A program made the position numbers and the translations under genes. The notes below the pieces were generated by a model, which ran no database searches, was not told where the DNA came from, and was given only the letters and a program-made list of their open reading frames with translations. 64,000 nucleotides of DNA from Sporosarcina sp. ANT_H38 (GTDB lineage: Bacteria; Bacillota; Bacilli; Bacillales_A; Planococcaceae), in NCBI RefSeq assembly GCF_008369195.1, contig NZ_VOBC01000001.1:868001-932000 (forward strand), in the 5' to 3' direction. Within the stretch, counting starts at the first letter, position 1. Every line of letters starts with the position of its first letter. Below are positions 46,422-55,404 of the stretch, in pieces.

Positions 46422-47822
46422 ATGACTGTAAAAATGGAAAATAACGTAACAATAGAGACGCAAATACGAACTGTTTCCGGTATAGATGAATCATTAAAAC
46501 CGAAAACAGAAGAGGCAAGGACGGTAGGTCCGATATCGTATCTATTTATGTGGATTGGAGACGGCGTTAATTTAGGCAACATGACGCTTGGAGCTAGTTT
46601 GGTTGTTGCTGGAGCTGCAACTTTAAACATCTTTCAGACATTTGCCGCGGCCATCATAGCAATTGGTATCATTTCAGTTATTTTCGCTTTAAACGACAGA
46701 CTCGGATACAGAACGGGAATACCATATGTTGTTCAACTCAGAATGTCCTTCGGGGTCAAGGGCTCCATCATTTCATCACTTTTACGTGGTGTCCCCGCCA
46801 TTGTTTGGTATGGCTTTCAAAGCTGGATTGGTGGTACTGCTTTAAACGAAATTGCCAAGATTATTACGGGCGGCACCTTTGACAGTATTGTTATTTGCTT
46901 TGTAGCGCTTCAACTGTTGCAAATTGTGCTTTCGCTGTACGGTTTCCACGCCATTAAATGGGTAGAATCACTTGCATCAATTATTATTATGCTAGCGCTT
47001 GTCTATGTATTTGGCGTACTTTTAACATCTCATAGCGCTGTTATTGCAGAAAGATGGGTTCATGCAAAAGGCACGTGGGGCTTACCGTTCTTTGCTTTCA
47101 TAATGATGTTTTTGGGTAATTATGCGGCTATCTTTTTAAGTGCAGCGGACTATTCTAGAGAACTCAAAGCTGGTATTAGCGATGCAAAACGCGGTTTACT
47201 ATACTTTTCACCTATTCTGATCGCGTATGGTTTAACACTTACAATTGGCGTAATGCTCGCTTCCGCAACTGGAATTTCTAATCCTGTGAAAGCGTTTGCA
47301 ATTGTGGTAGATAACCCTTATATTACAGTCTTTGTATCGGCATTTATTGTTTTAGGTGCAATTGCAGTAAACATGGTAGCCAATATTATTCCGCCGACCT
47401 ATGTGATTACATTACTTACAAAAATGAAATATAAACCTGCTGTAACCGTAACTGGACTGCTTGCGTTATGCTCATTCCCTTGGGTGCTTGTTCAGGATTC
47501 ATCGGCAAAAGGTCTAGGTATGTTCATTCTTATCTATTCCGCATTTTTAGGCCCGATTGTTTCGATTTTATTAATTGAATATTATATTTTAAGGAAGCAA
47601 AAAGTAAATGTTGAAGATCTATACAAAGAGGAAGGTCCCTTTGCCGGATATAATCCATCTGCATTAGTTGCATTGCTTATTGGAGCTGGCGCAGCGTTTA
47701 TAAAAGTGGAACTGGCTTGGATTGTTGGATTTGTTGTTGCAGGTATTGTCTATATTCTTTTGATGAAGTTTGCGTTTAAAGATTCAAAATTCAAGAAGGG
47801 AACGATATTTGAGGGGAAATAG
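46422..47822 (+). CDS. pucI: NCS1 permease, allantoin/purine type (PucI-like)
   Basis: The 466-residue membrane protein is of the nucleobase:cation symporter-1 family, with TVGPISYLFMWIGDGVNLGNMT before the first helices and WYGFQSWIGG in helix 3, the pattern of allantoin permeases such as B. subtilis PucI. It would import allantoin (or hydantoin/purine) for the enzymes encoded next. The frame opens at 46398, but AAAAAAGGAG before ATG 46422 fixes the start. A hairpin at 47893-47916 separates it from the allantoinase gene. Confidence 0.88.
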   Translation: MTVKMENNVTIETQIRTVSGIDESLKPKTEEARTVGPISYLFMWIGDGVNLGNMTLGASLVVAGAATLNIFQTFAAAIIAIGIISVIFALNDRLGYRTGIPYVVQLRMSFGVKGSIISSLLRGVPAIVWYGFQSWIGGTALNEIAKIITGGTFDSIVICFVALQLLQIVLSLYGFHAIKWVESLASIIIMLALVYVFGVLLTSHSAVIAERWVHAKGTWGLPFFAFIMMFLGNYAAIFLSAADYSRELKAGISDAKRGLLYFSPILIAYGLTLTIGVMLASATGISNPVKAFAIVVDNPYITVFVSAFIVLGAIAVNMVANIIPPTYVITLLTKMKYKPAVTVTGLLALCSFPWVLVQDSSAKGLGMFILIYSAFLGPIVSILLIEYYILRKQKVNVEDLYKEEGPFAGYNPSALVALLIGAGAAFIKVELAWIVGFVVAGIVYILLMKFAFKDSKFKKGTIFEGK

Positions 47823-47892
47823 AAACCTATTGATGGAAACAAATCTGTAAATTATAGATAAGGGTGAATCTATCCTACAGTAACGGCGGTAG

Positions 47893-47916
47893 GGAGGGAT
47901 TGAAATTCATCCCTCC
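47893..47916 (+). terminator. Intercistronic hairpin after the permease gene
   Basis: Stem ggagggat / atccctcc with loop tgaaattc and a short T-rich end, 70 bases past the permease stop. It may be an attenuator that lowers downstream expression. Confidence 0.6.
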
Positions 47917-47956
47917 TTATTGAAGATTAACTTTATCCAATTCGAGGGGGAAAAAC

Positions 47957-49342
47957 ATGAAGTATGATCTAATTATAAAAGGCGGTCAAGTTGTTTTTAG
48001 AGACGAAGTAAGAATTGTTGATATTGCAATTAAAAATGGAAAAATATCTGCTATTGCTGAGACGATTTATGACGGCGCTTTCAATGTCATAGATGCCGAA
48101 GGGCAATATGTAATGCCGGGAATGATCGATACACATGTTCATATTTGCGAACCTGGGCGAACAGAGTGGGAAGGTTTCGTTTCGGGAACAAAGGCATTGG
48201 CTGCGGGTGGCACTACAAGCTACGTAGACATGCCATTAAATGCGCTTCCCGCAACAGTAGATAGAGGGGCGATACGTTCGAAGCAAGAGGCTGCTAATGG
48301 AAAGAACTATGTTGATTATGCATTATATGGAGGTCTTGTCCCAGGTAATCTTGACAAACTGGATGAGCTTTCTGACGAAGGCGTCGTTGCTTTCAAGTGT
48401 TTCATGGCAACTTGCGGTTCAGACATTCCGGATGATTTTAAAAATGTTGATGATTATACTCTCTATGCGGGGATGAAGAAGTTGGCTGAATTGGGTCATA
48501 TGTTATCGATTCATGCTGAAAATGCAGTCATTACGGATCGTCTGGCTGAAGAGATGGTGAAGCAAGGGAAGACAACAGCTACAGACTATGTGGCATCACG
48601 TCCTGTATTTACAGAGGTCGATGCTGTAAAGCGGGCCTTGTTTTTAGCTAAAGAAACAGGTTGTAAACTTCATTTCGTACACATTAGTACAGCAGAAGCG
48701 GTAGATGAAATTACTAAGGCTAAAAATAAAGGCCTAAATGTGTCTGTCGAATCCTGCCCACACTATTTTACAATTACGACTGAACAGTTTGAAGAGATTG
48801 GACCGGTCGCAAAATGCTCACCTCCACTACGCAATGAAAAAGAACAAGAAAAGTTATGGAGAAAATTAATTGAAGGGAAAATTGATATGCTAACATCAGA
48901 TCACTCGCCATGTTCTCCTGAGATGAAACATAGCGACACTAATAACATATTTGAAGTTTGGGGTGGGATTACGGGCTGTCAAAATAACGTTGATATAATG
49001 TTCGATGAGGCAGTATTAAAACGTAATGTTCCTGTCACTGATTTTGTGCGCATGATTGCAATAAATCCAGCAGAGCGTTTTAATTTGCCTACAAAGGGAG
49101 AAATCGCTATATCAAAAGATGCCGATATCATCCTTGTTGACGCGAACCAATCCTATGTAGTGAAAAAAGAAGATCTCTATTACCGCCACCAACATAGCCC
49201 GTACATTGGAAGAAGTATTGATTGCCGAATTACGAAGACTCTTGTCCGTGGGAATTTAGTATTCGATTTAGATCAGGGCATTGTAGGAGAACCAGTTGGC
49301 AGATTAATAACGTTTAATGCAAAAGTAACTGCATTGGTATAA
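47957..49342 (+). CDS. pucH: Allantoinase 1
   Basis: The 461-residue cyclic amidohydrolase opens allantoin to allantoate. The metal ligands of the allantoinase/dihydroorotase fold are present: His60 and His62 (DTHVH), carboxylated Lys147 (VAFKCFM), His186, His242 and a late Asp in TSDHSP. The segment CEPGRTEWEGF after HVH is typical of allantoinases. GAGGGGGAAAAAC precedes the ATG. A second, different allantoinase follows directly. Confidence 0.9.
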   Translation: MKYDLIIKGGQVVFRDEVRIVDIAIKNGKISAIAETIYDGAFNVIDAEGQYVMPGMIDTHVHICEPGRTEWEGFVSGTKALAAGGTTSYVDMPLNALPATVDRGAIRSKQEAANGKNYVDYALYGGLVPGNLDKLDELSDEGVVAFKCFMATCGSDIPDDFKNVDDYTLYAGMKKLAELGHMLSIHAENAVITDRLAEEMVKQGKTTATDYVASRPVFTEVDAVKRALFLAKETGCKLHFVHISTAEAVDEITKAKNKGLNVSVESCPHYFTITTEQFEEIGPVAKCSPPLRNEKEQEKLWRKLIEGKIDMLTSDHSPCSPEMKHSDTNNIFEVWGGITGCQNNVDIMFDEAVLKRNVPVTDFVRMIAINPAERFNLPTKGEIAISKDADIILVDANQSYVVKKEDLYYRHQHSPYIGRSIDCRITKTLVRGNLVFDLDQGIVGEPVGRLITFNAKVTALV

Positions 49343-49356
49343 TAAATTCAAATTTC

Positions 49357-49391
49357 AAGCGATTCCACCTATAGTTTGGGTGGAATTGCTT
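49357..49391 (+). terminator. Hairpin between the two allantoinase genes
   Basis: Thirteen-base stem aagcgattccacc / ggtggaattgctt with one wobble and a short T-rich end. It could partly terminate or protect the upstream message. Confidence 0.7.
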
Positions 49392-49435
49392 CTTATTGCC
49401 GTATTATCCGGAATTCAATAAAGGGGGAAATGGTT

Positions 49436-50800
49436 ATGGCTATGTATGATTTAATTATTAGAAACGGAACAATTGTAACTGAAGCTTCAATTGTTCAAGG
49501 GGATATTGCTATAAAAGAAGGAAAGATTAAAGAAGTAACAGTCGGTATAAAGCTTGAAGCAACTGCTATTAGGGAAATCAATGCTGAAGGCAAGCACATC
49601 CTTCCAGGATTAATCGATACGCATGTCCACTTTAACGAGCCAGGAAGAACTGAATGGGAAGGAATTCATACAGGAAGTAGAAGCTTAGCGGCGGGCGGAG
49701 TGACAACCTATTTCGATATGCCATTAAACAGCACGCCACCTACCATAAATAAAGAAAACCTGGAGTTGAAGCGTGTAGCTTCCGAAGAAAAGTCGATTGT
49801 TAATTATCGCTTCTGGGGTGGACTTGTGCCAGAAAATATTCAGGATATAAAAGAACTGCATGAAAAAGGTGTAATCGGATTTAAAGCATTTATGTCTCCT
49901 AGCGGAATTGCTGATTTCAATCATGTTGATGATAGTACGATTTTTAAAGGAATGACTGAAATTGCTTCTATTGGCTCTCTATTAGCTGTTCACGCTGAGA
50001 GCACAGTCATTTGTGATTTACTTGCTGAAAAAAAGCAAAGTCAAAATAAAACATCCGCTAAGGACTTTGTCGAATCAAGGCCCATTATTTCTGAAATTGA
50101 AGCAGTCAGAAGAATTATTTCTTATGCCGAAGTAACAGGTTGTAAGCTTCATATTGTTCATGTAAGCAGTCGAAAAGTAGTGGAAGAAATTAATGAAGCA
50201 AAACAAAGAGGCGTGGATATTACAGTTGAAACATGCCCACATTATCTATCATTAACGATAAAAGATTTAGAGGAACAAGGCGGTTTAGCAAAATGTTGTC
50301 CTCCATTACGTGATGCTCAGGAAGTAGAAGATTTATGGACTGCTGTTGCAAGTGGTGAAATCGATGTTATCGCTTCCGATCACTCACCAGCACCGTTATC
50401 TATGAAAGAAGTAACAAACGAAGATTATTTTAAAGCATGGGGTGGTATTTCAGGTGCTCAGTCTTCACTGAATGTCATGTTAACGGAAGGGCATTTTAAG
50501 CGATTCCTTCCATTGGAGAAAATTGTTGAATTAATGGCTACGAACCCTGCTAAACTCTTCGGACTTTATCCACAGAAAGGTACGATTTTGGTTGAAAGTG
50601 ATGCTGATTTGGCCATAATTGACCTTAACGAAAGCTTTGTGTTGGAGGTAGAGGATTTGTACTATCGCCACAAGCATTCACCATATGTTGGAAAGACATT
50701 CAAAGGGAAGGTAATAACAACCGTTGTTAACGGTAATATTATCTTTGAAAATGGCAACATTACAAACGTGGAAAAAATAGAAGCTAGCACTATAAGCTAA
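49436..50800 (+). CDS. Allantoinase 2 (tandem paralogue)
   Basis: A 454-residue relative of the preceding enzyme with the same active-site set: His63 and His65 (DTHVH), carboxylated Lys150 (IGFKAFM) and ASDHSPAP. It has NEPGRTEWEG where allantoinase 1 has CEPGRTEWEG, and MSPSG where the first has MATCG. The two are clearly diverged, so this is an old duplication or independent acquisition. One copy may act on another hydantoin or on the opposite allantoin enantiomer, which is inference. ATG 49436 follows AAAGGGGG; the frame opens earlier at 49376. Confidence 0.85.
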   Translation: MAMYDLIIRNGTIVTEASIVQGDIAIKEGKIKEVTVGIKLEATAIREINAEGKHILPGLIDTHVHFNEPGRTEWEGIHTGSRSLAAGGVTTYFDMPLNSTPPTINKENLELKRVASEEKSIVNYRFWGGLVPENIQDIKELHEKGVIGFKAFMSPSGIADFNHVDDSTIFKGMTEIASIGSLLAVHAESTVICDLLAEKKQSQNKTSAKDFVESRPIISEIEAVRRIISYAEVTGCKLHIVHVSSRKVVEEINEAKQRGVDITVETCPHYLSLTIKDLEEQGGLAKCCPPLRDAQEVEDLWTAVASGEIDVIASDHSPAPLSMKEVTNEDYFKAWGGISGAQSSLNVMLTEGHFKRFLPLEKIVELMATNPAKLFGLYPQKGTILVESDADLAIIDLNESFVLEVEDLYYRHKHSPYVGKTFKGKVITTVVNGNIIFENGNITNVEKIEASTIS

Positions 50801-51124
50801 TTGTAAGAGTTCAATCCTTCAAATTATGTAGGAAGAAATGTGTCTAGTGTCCGGAGCTAGATTATAATTCCATGCAAAAAGCGTAGAATTTCTTATCTTT
50901 TAAGAAATGAAAAAAGTCGGGATTTCTCGGCACACTCGAAATGAGTCAATGTTTTATTTATAGTGTACAAATAGTATTGATATTATTGTTCAATTTGGAC
51001 AATGATTAATTGAGTGAAAACACTTATAATATAAATATAGAAGCTTATAAAATTCCAATCCAAGCAAACTAAACTCGAGAAATTATTCACAATTCACAAT
51101 TCGGATAGGGAAAGGGGGATGGCT
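50801..51124. other. Leader region of the allantoate amidohydrolase gene
   Basis: No gene. It contains a short segment (TGTCTAGTGTCCGGAGCT at about 50839) that recalls another common Bacillales intergenic repeat, a TATAAT-like -10 near 51029, and the palindrome at 50985-51003. Confidence 0.4.
50985..51003 (-). promoter_or_regulatory. Candidate puc operator, site 3
   Basis: ATTGTTC-AATTT-GGACAAT, an inverted repeat with one mismatch. Its reverse complement matches the site at 43949 in 16 of 19 positions. It lies 122 bases before the allantoate amidohydrolase start. Confidence 0.5.
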
Positions 51125-52390
51125 ATGCAAGATTTGATCAAAGGTAAAGAAAAGCTTGAATTTGAAAATTTGGCAGCAGAAATTGTCGAAAGAGTCGAAT
51201 GGTTAGGTTGCTTTGGGAAAGATCCGTTAGGAGGAGTTTCTCGCTTACTCTATTCAGAAGAATGGGATGAGGCACAGAAGGCTATGAAAGGCTGGATGGA
51301 AAATGAAGGTTTTGAAGTGCAATTTGATGAAATAGGGAATTTAAGTGGAATAGTAAAAGGTAATGACATGAGCGAAACGATTCTAACTGGATCACATATT
51401 GACACTGTAACAAATGGCGGCTTATATGACGGTCAATATGGAATTGTGGCCGGTGTCCTTGCGTTAAAGTATCTAAAGGAACATTATGGACAACCGAAAC
51501 GAAATCTCGAAATTGTGTCTTTAGCAGAGGAGGAAGGCAGTCGGTTTCCTTATGCTTTCTGGGGTTCGAAGAATATAGTCGGCACTGTAGTCCGGAAAGA
51601 TGTAGAGATGATAAAGGATTTTGATGGAGTTCCTTTTGTAAAAGCAATGAATAAATCAGGCTTTAATTTCAGAGATGAGTCAAAAGCTCCGCGTCAGGAC
51701 TTGAAGGCTTTCGTAGAAATTCATATTGAACAGGGAAATGTACTCGAGAAAGAAAAGAAATCCGTGGGAGTTGTACATAGCATTGTCGGGCAAAGGCGTT
51801 TTACGATTGAAGTGACTGGTGAAGCGAACCACGCGGGTACAACACCAATGGGATATCGTAAGGATGCTGTCTATGCAGCTAGCCATATGATCTATGAACT
51901 AATCAGTTTGGCTAAACAACAAGGCGATCCGTTAGTAATGACGGTTGGGAAAATGGAAGTGAAACCGAATATTGTTAATGTTGTACCTGGTACTGTTATT
52001 TTTACAGTAGATGTCCGACATACTGACAAGAATGCTATTAATCAGTTTACTGAAATGCTATCTAAAAACATAGTAGAAATATCTCAAGAACACGGAGTAG
52101 AGACATCTATTGAAATGTGGCTAGATGCCGATCCAGTTTCAATGGATCCTAGGATTGTAGAAATTATTGAAAGACAATGCAGGAATAATAGTCTGAATTA
52201 TAAATTGATTCATAGCGGAGCAGGGCATGATGCTCAAATTTTTGCTGAAACGGTTCCGACAGCTATGTTGTTTGTTCCAAGTCGAAATGGTATTAGTCAT
52301 AATCCAGCAGAATACACAGAGCCTGCAGATTTAGCTGAAGGGGTTAAAGCATTGATTGCGACACTATATGAACTTGCATATATAGAATAA
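51125..52390 (+). CDS. pucF: Allantoate amidohydrolase
   Basis: The 421-residue Zn-dependent hydrolase of the M20/hydantoinase-carbamoylase family hydrolyses allantoate to ureidoglycine, ammonia and CO2. It has the metal ligands in GSHIDTVTNGG and LAEEEGSRF and the substrate-binding IEIHIEQG-like segment VEIHIEQGNVLE. The paired ATGs at 51119 and 51125 differ in spacing; AGGGGG touches the first, so 51125 is chosen. The ureidoglycine aminohydrolase gene follows 22 bases later. Confidence 0.9.
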   Translation: MQDLIKGKEKLEFENLAAEIVERVEWLGCFGKDPLGGVSRLLYSEEWDEAQKAMKGWMENEGFEVQFDEIGNLSGIVKGNDMSETILTGSHIDTVTNGGLYDGQYGIVAGVLALKYLKEHYGQPKRNLEIVSLAEEEGSRFPYAFWGSKNIVGTVVRKDVEMIKDFDGVPFVKAMNKSGFNFRDESKAPRQDLKAFVEIHIEQGNVLEKEKKSVGVVHSIVGQRRFTIEVTGEANHAGTTPMGYRKDAVYAASHMIYELISLAKQQGDPLVMTVGKMEVKPNIVNVVPGTVIFTVDVRHTDKNAINQFTEMLSKNIVEISQEHGVETSIEMWLDADPVSMDPRIVEIIERQCRNNSLNYKLIHSGAGHDAQIFAETVPTAMLFVPSRNGISHNPAEYTEPADLAEGVKALIATLYELAYIE

Positions 52391-52412
52391 AGATAAAAAG
52401 GGGAGTTTAAAG

Positions 52413-53177
52413 ATGGGTTATCCTAAAGATTTATTGGCAAGTAGATCAATCATTAAGCATGGCAAATATGCATTAATCGCACCAGAAGGTTTGGTCAATA
52501 ATGTTATTCCGGGATTTGAGAATTGTATTATTTCTATTTTAGGTTCTCCTAAACTTGGAGCAAGCTTTGTCGATTACATTGTGACAATGAACAAAGGCGG
52601 GAAAAATAGCGAGGGGTTTGGCGGGCAAGCAGATGTAGAGACATTCGTCTATGTTATTGAAGGCGCAATAAAGGCTTCCACAGATGGCCAAGAATTCCTT
52701 CTTGAAGAAAGCGGCTATTTATACTGCCCTCCAGGATCAAAACTGTATCTCGAAAATCTCGGGGATACAGATTCCAAACTATTCCTATATAAACAGAAAA
52801 ATCGCCCATTAGAAGGACGAAAGCCATGGATAGTTTCTAATCATGCCAACAAGATTGAGTACCAAATTTATGATGGTATGCACAATGTTAACCTTAAAAA
52901 TCTTTTACCGACTGATATAGATTTTGACATGAACTTCCATATTCTTTCGTTTGATCCGGCAGCAAGTCATCCATTTATTGAAACACATGTCCAAGAACAT
53001 GGCGCGTATTTACTGTCAGGAGAAGGAATGTATAATCTGGACAACAATTGGGTTCCAGTAAAGAAAGGTGATTATATTTTCATGGGACCATACGTACATC
53101 AAGCGGCGTATGCAATCGGAAGAGAGAATTTAACATACGTCTACTCTAAAGATTGTAACCGTGATGTTGAATTATAA
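52413..53177 (+). CDS. allE: (S)-ureidoglycine aminohydrolase (bicupin)
   Basis: The 254-residue protein has two cupin domains (about residues 60-125 and 175-245), as in AllE/YlbA, which removes ammonia from ureidoglycine to give ureidoglycolate and uses Mn2+. The second barrel holds the metal set in ETHVQEHGAYLLSGEG; the first has degenerate ligands, as is usual in the family. It is co-transcribed with the amidohydrolase that makes its unstable substrate. AAAGGGGAG precedes the ATG. Confidence 0.9.
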   Translation: MGYPKDLLASRSIIKHGKYALIAPEGLVNNVIPGFENCIISILGSPKLGASFVDYIVTMNKGGKNSEGFGGQADVETFVYVIEGAIKASTDGQEFLLEESGYLYCPPGSKLYLENLGDTDSKLFLYKQKNRPLEGRKPWIVSNHANKIEYQIYDGMHNVNLKNLLPTDIDFDMNFHILSFDPAASHPFIETHVQEHGAYLLSGEGMYNLDNNWVPVKKGDYIFMGPYVHQAAYAIGRENLTYVYSKDCNRDVEL

Positions 53178-53217
53178 AAATATCGCCTAAATCTAGAAAT
53201 AGAAGGGGGGAAGGGGT

Positions 53218-53249
53218 GGCGTTAAGCAAATGATTCATAGCTTGACGCC
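53218..53249 (+). terminator. Terminator after the ureidoglycine aminohydrolase gene
   Basis: Ten-base stem ggcgttaagc / gcttgacgcc with one wobble, then TCCTGTTTTAT. Confidence 0.75.
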
Positions 53250-53329
53250 TCCTGTTTTATATAGTTATACGATTAAATACAAGAGTAATTTTATATTAAA
53301 ATTAACTAGTAAATTGCTAATCGAATTAA

Positions 53330-53446
53330 TCAAAACAAAGCTTAAATAAAATCGGGTTATCTGAGGTCCACGCGAAAGGTGTAGATTATACACCTATTCA
53401 TGGATCCTACCAGGGAACTGTAGTGGCAAATCATTTATTACTTTAA
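53330..53446 (+). pseudogene. Short coding remnant, unknown
   Basis: A 38-codon open stretch with protein-like content (KIGLSEVHAKGVDYTPIHG) ends at a stop 54 bases before the cupin gene. It has no start or ribosome binding site. Possibly the tail of a lost ureide-pathway gene; the family is not recognised. Confidence 0.25.
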
Positions 53447-53500
53447 ATTACAAAATAGCTAAAGGCAGTGAACTTATAACTATATTAGGAGTGGTCAGAA

Positions 53501-53887
53501 GTGGGGAAGAAAGCGACTTTGACAAGTATAGATGACATCATGGTGGAAAGAGTTTTTGAAATTGATAAAATAGCAAAGTTTGATCCAAACGAGCCTCAGA
53601 AAAATTATTTCTATGAGACAGACAAGACAGTTGGAGCGATTTGGTGTCTTGAGCCAGGGCAGGAAGTATATATACACTCTCATTCGAATGTCGACGATAT
53701 GTGGGTATGCATAGAAGGTGAAGGGACATATTTTCCGGACCTAGAGAATGAAATCCCTATTAAACAAGGGATGGTATTATTGGCAAAGCCTAACCAAATT
53801 CATGGGATGCGCAATACAGGAGATGTCCGATTTATGTTTGTGGGGTTTGCTGCAGGTACATTGCCAATGGATATAACAAAATACTAG
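53501..53887 (+). CDS. Small single-domain cupin protein
   Basis: The 128-residue cupin has motif 1 as HSHSNVDDMWVCIEGEG (near residues 52-70) and motif 2 as NQIHGMRNTGD (near 96-106), with His residues in metal-binding positions. The start GTG 53501 follows AGGAG by eight bases. It lies in the ureide cluster, where no recognisable ureidoglycolate lyase (AllA) or dehydrogenase (AllD) gene is seen. It might act on ureidoglycolate or oxalurate; that is inference from context only. Confidence 0.8.
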   Translation: MGKKATLTSIDDIMVERVFEIDKIAKFDPNEPQKNYFYETDKTVGAIWCLEPGQEVYIHSHSNVDDMWVCIEGEGTYFPDLENEIPIKQGMVLLAKPNQIHGMRNTGDVRFMFVGFAAGTLPMDITKY

Positions 53888-53978
53888 AACCCGATTTAGG
53901 ACTTGGAATTGGTTAGTTAAGAGCGTGATTAAATCAAAGTATGTGTGAAATTATTAATGAATGCTTTTGGAAGTGGTG

Positions 53979-55292
53979 ATGGCTATGATTACAAAGCAAG
54001 GCGCTACTGTAACAATGTTGTCCTCATTTCAGTGGCTTTTTTTTATATTTGCTAACACATTAGTAGTTCCAATATCTGTTGGGGCCGCGTTTCAGCTTCC
54101 AACAGAAATAATAGAAATGACGATAAGATACTCCTTTATTTTTACAGGACTGGCTTGTATTCTACAAGCATGGATTGGCCACCGTTTTCCTTTGATGGAA
54201 GGACATTCGGGGCTTATGTGGGGACTATTATTAAATATGGGTATTTCCGCCTCTGCACTAGGAATGGATTTTGCAACAGTTGGAGGAGGTATTGCAACAG
54301 GCATTCTCTTGGCAGGGGCTGTAACTGTTCTCATTGCAACATTTAATCTTATTTCAATAGTACAGAAAATAGTTACGCCAATGGTGATAAGCGTTTATAT
54401 ATTTTTACTAACGTTTCATCTTATCTTTATTTTCTTCAAGGGAATGTTTAAAATAAGTGAAAATGGAACAATTGATTTACCTGTTAGTTTATTTTCAATT
54501 TGTGTTGTCATTTTCGTAAGTCTGCTGAAAATTAAAGGTGGAAAAAGAACTGGTAATTTCTCCATATTAATTGGTATTATCGTTGGATGGGCATTATATA
54601 GAATCATTTTCCCATCTGAACTTCCAATTTCAAGCTCCGGAGACATAGCGTTCACCATTTTTCCCTTTGGTGCTCCAAATTTGGAGTGGGGAATTATTTT
54701 CGTCGCATTTGTAACAGGACTATTGAATTTGACGAATACTTTCGCCACTATTAAAGCGACCGCTGACCTATACAAAGAAGAAGTTAAAATCAACCAATAT
54801 AGAAGATCCATTTTTGTAACGGGTTCTTTTGCGTTGATCTCTGGGATTTTTGGATTAGTACCTTTTACACCATTTACATCTTCAATCGGTTTTTTAGAAA
54901 GCACAAATTTATTAAATAGAGCACCATTCATTATTAGTGGGTTCATGTTTATGTTACTCGGATTTACCCCGTCATTTGTAGGCTTTTTAGGAACGATGCC
55001 GTTAACAGTAGGTAACGCAGTCTTATTTGTTGCGTATCTTCAATTATTTGGGACTTCGCTAAACAGCCTAAAGGGAACTTTTTTTAACTCTATAACAATT
55101 TTCCGGTTAGCAGGTCCAGTACTAATCGGTGTTAGTATTATGAATATCCCACCAGCCTTATTCGGTAGCGTTCCAATTATTTTGCAGCCTTTAGTTACAA
55201 ATGGCCTTATTATGGGAGTCTTCCTATCAATATTTATGGAGAAATGCATTAATTGGAACAAGCTAACAATTAAATTAGAAGTAGGGAAATAG
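53979..55292 (+). CDS. NCS2 xanthine/uracil permease family transporter
   Basis: The 437-residue membrane protein has about 14 hydrophobic segments and the NCS2 features FANTLVVPISVG in helix 1 and GLLNLTNTFATIKATADL in the helix 8-10 region. It resembles the YwdJ branch rather than the classic PbuX/PyrP core. It would bring purines or pyrimidines to the cluster. The frame opens at 53961; ATG 53979 sits after GGAAGTGG and ATG 53985 is also possible. Confidence 0.83.
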   Translation: MAMITKQGATVTMLSSFQWLFFIFANTLVVPISVGAAFQLPTEIIEMTIRYSFIFTGLACILQAWIGHRFPLMEGHSGLMWGLLLNMGISASALGMDFATVGGGIATGILLAGAVTVLIATFNLISIVQKIVTPMVISVYIFLLTFHLIFIFFKGMFKISENGTIDLPVSLFSICVVIFVSLLKIKGGKRTGNFSILIGIIVGWALYRIIFPSELPISSSGDIAFTIFPFGAPNLEWGIIFVAFVTGLLNLTNTFATIKATADLYKEEVKINQYRRSIFVTGSFALISGIFGLVPFTPFTSSIGFLESTNLLNRAPFIISGFMFMLLGFTPSFVGFLGTMPLTVGNAVLFVAYLQLFGTSLNSLKGTFFNSITIFRLAGPVLIGVSIMNIPPALFGSVPIILQPLVTNGLIMGVFLSIFMEKCINWNKLTIKLEVGK

Positions 55293-55404
55293 GTGAATCG
55301 TTTTTACTGTTAAATTTTCCATGAATAAATAGTCATAATTACTTTTGTGTTCAGATAATGTGTTATCAAAATTATTACTAATCAAAACTAAAGGGGATGT
55401 ACAC

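Noticed and set aside
53979..55292. Purine riboswitch in front of the NCS2 permease
   Set aside because: The 90-base gap upstream lacks the three-way junction core; no aptamer motif seen.
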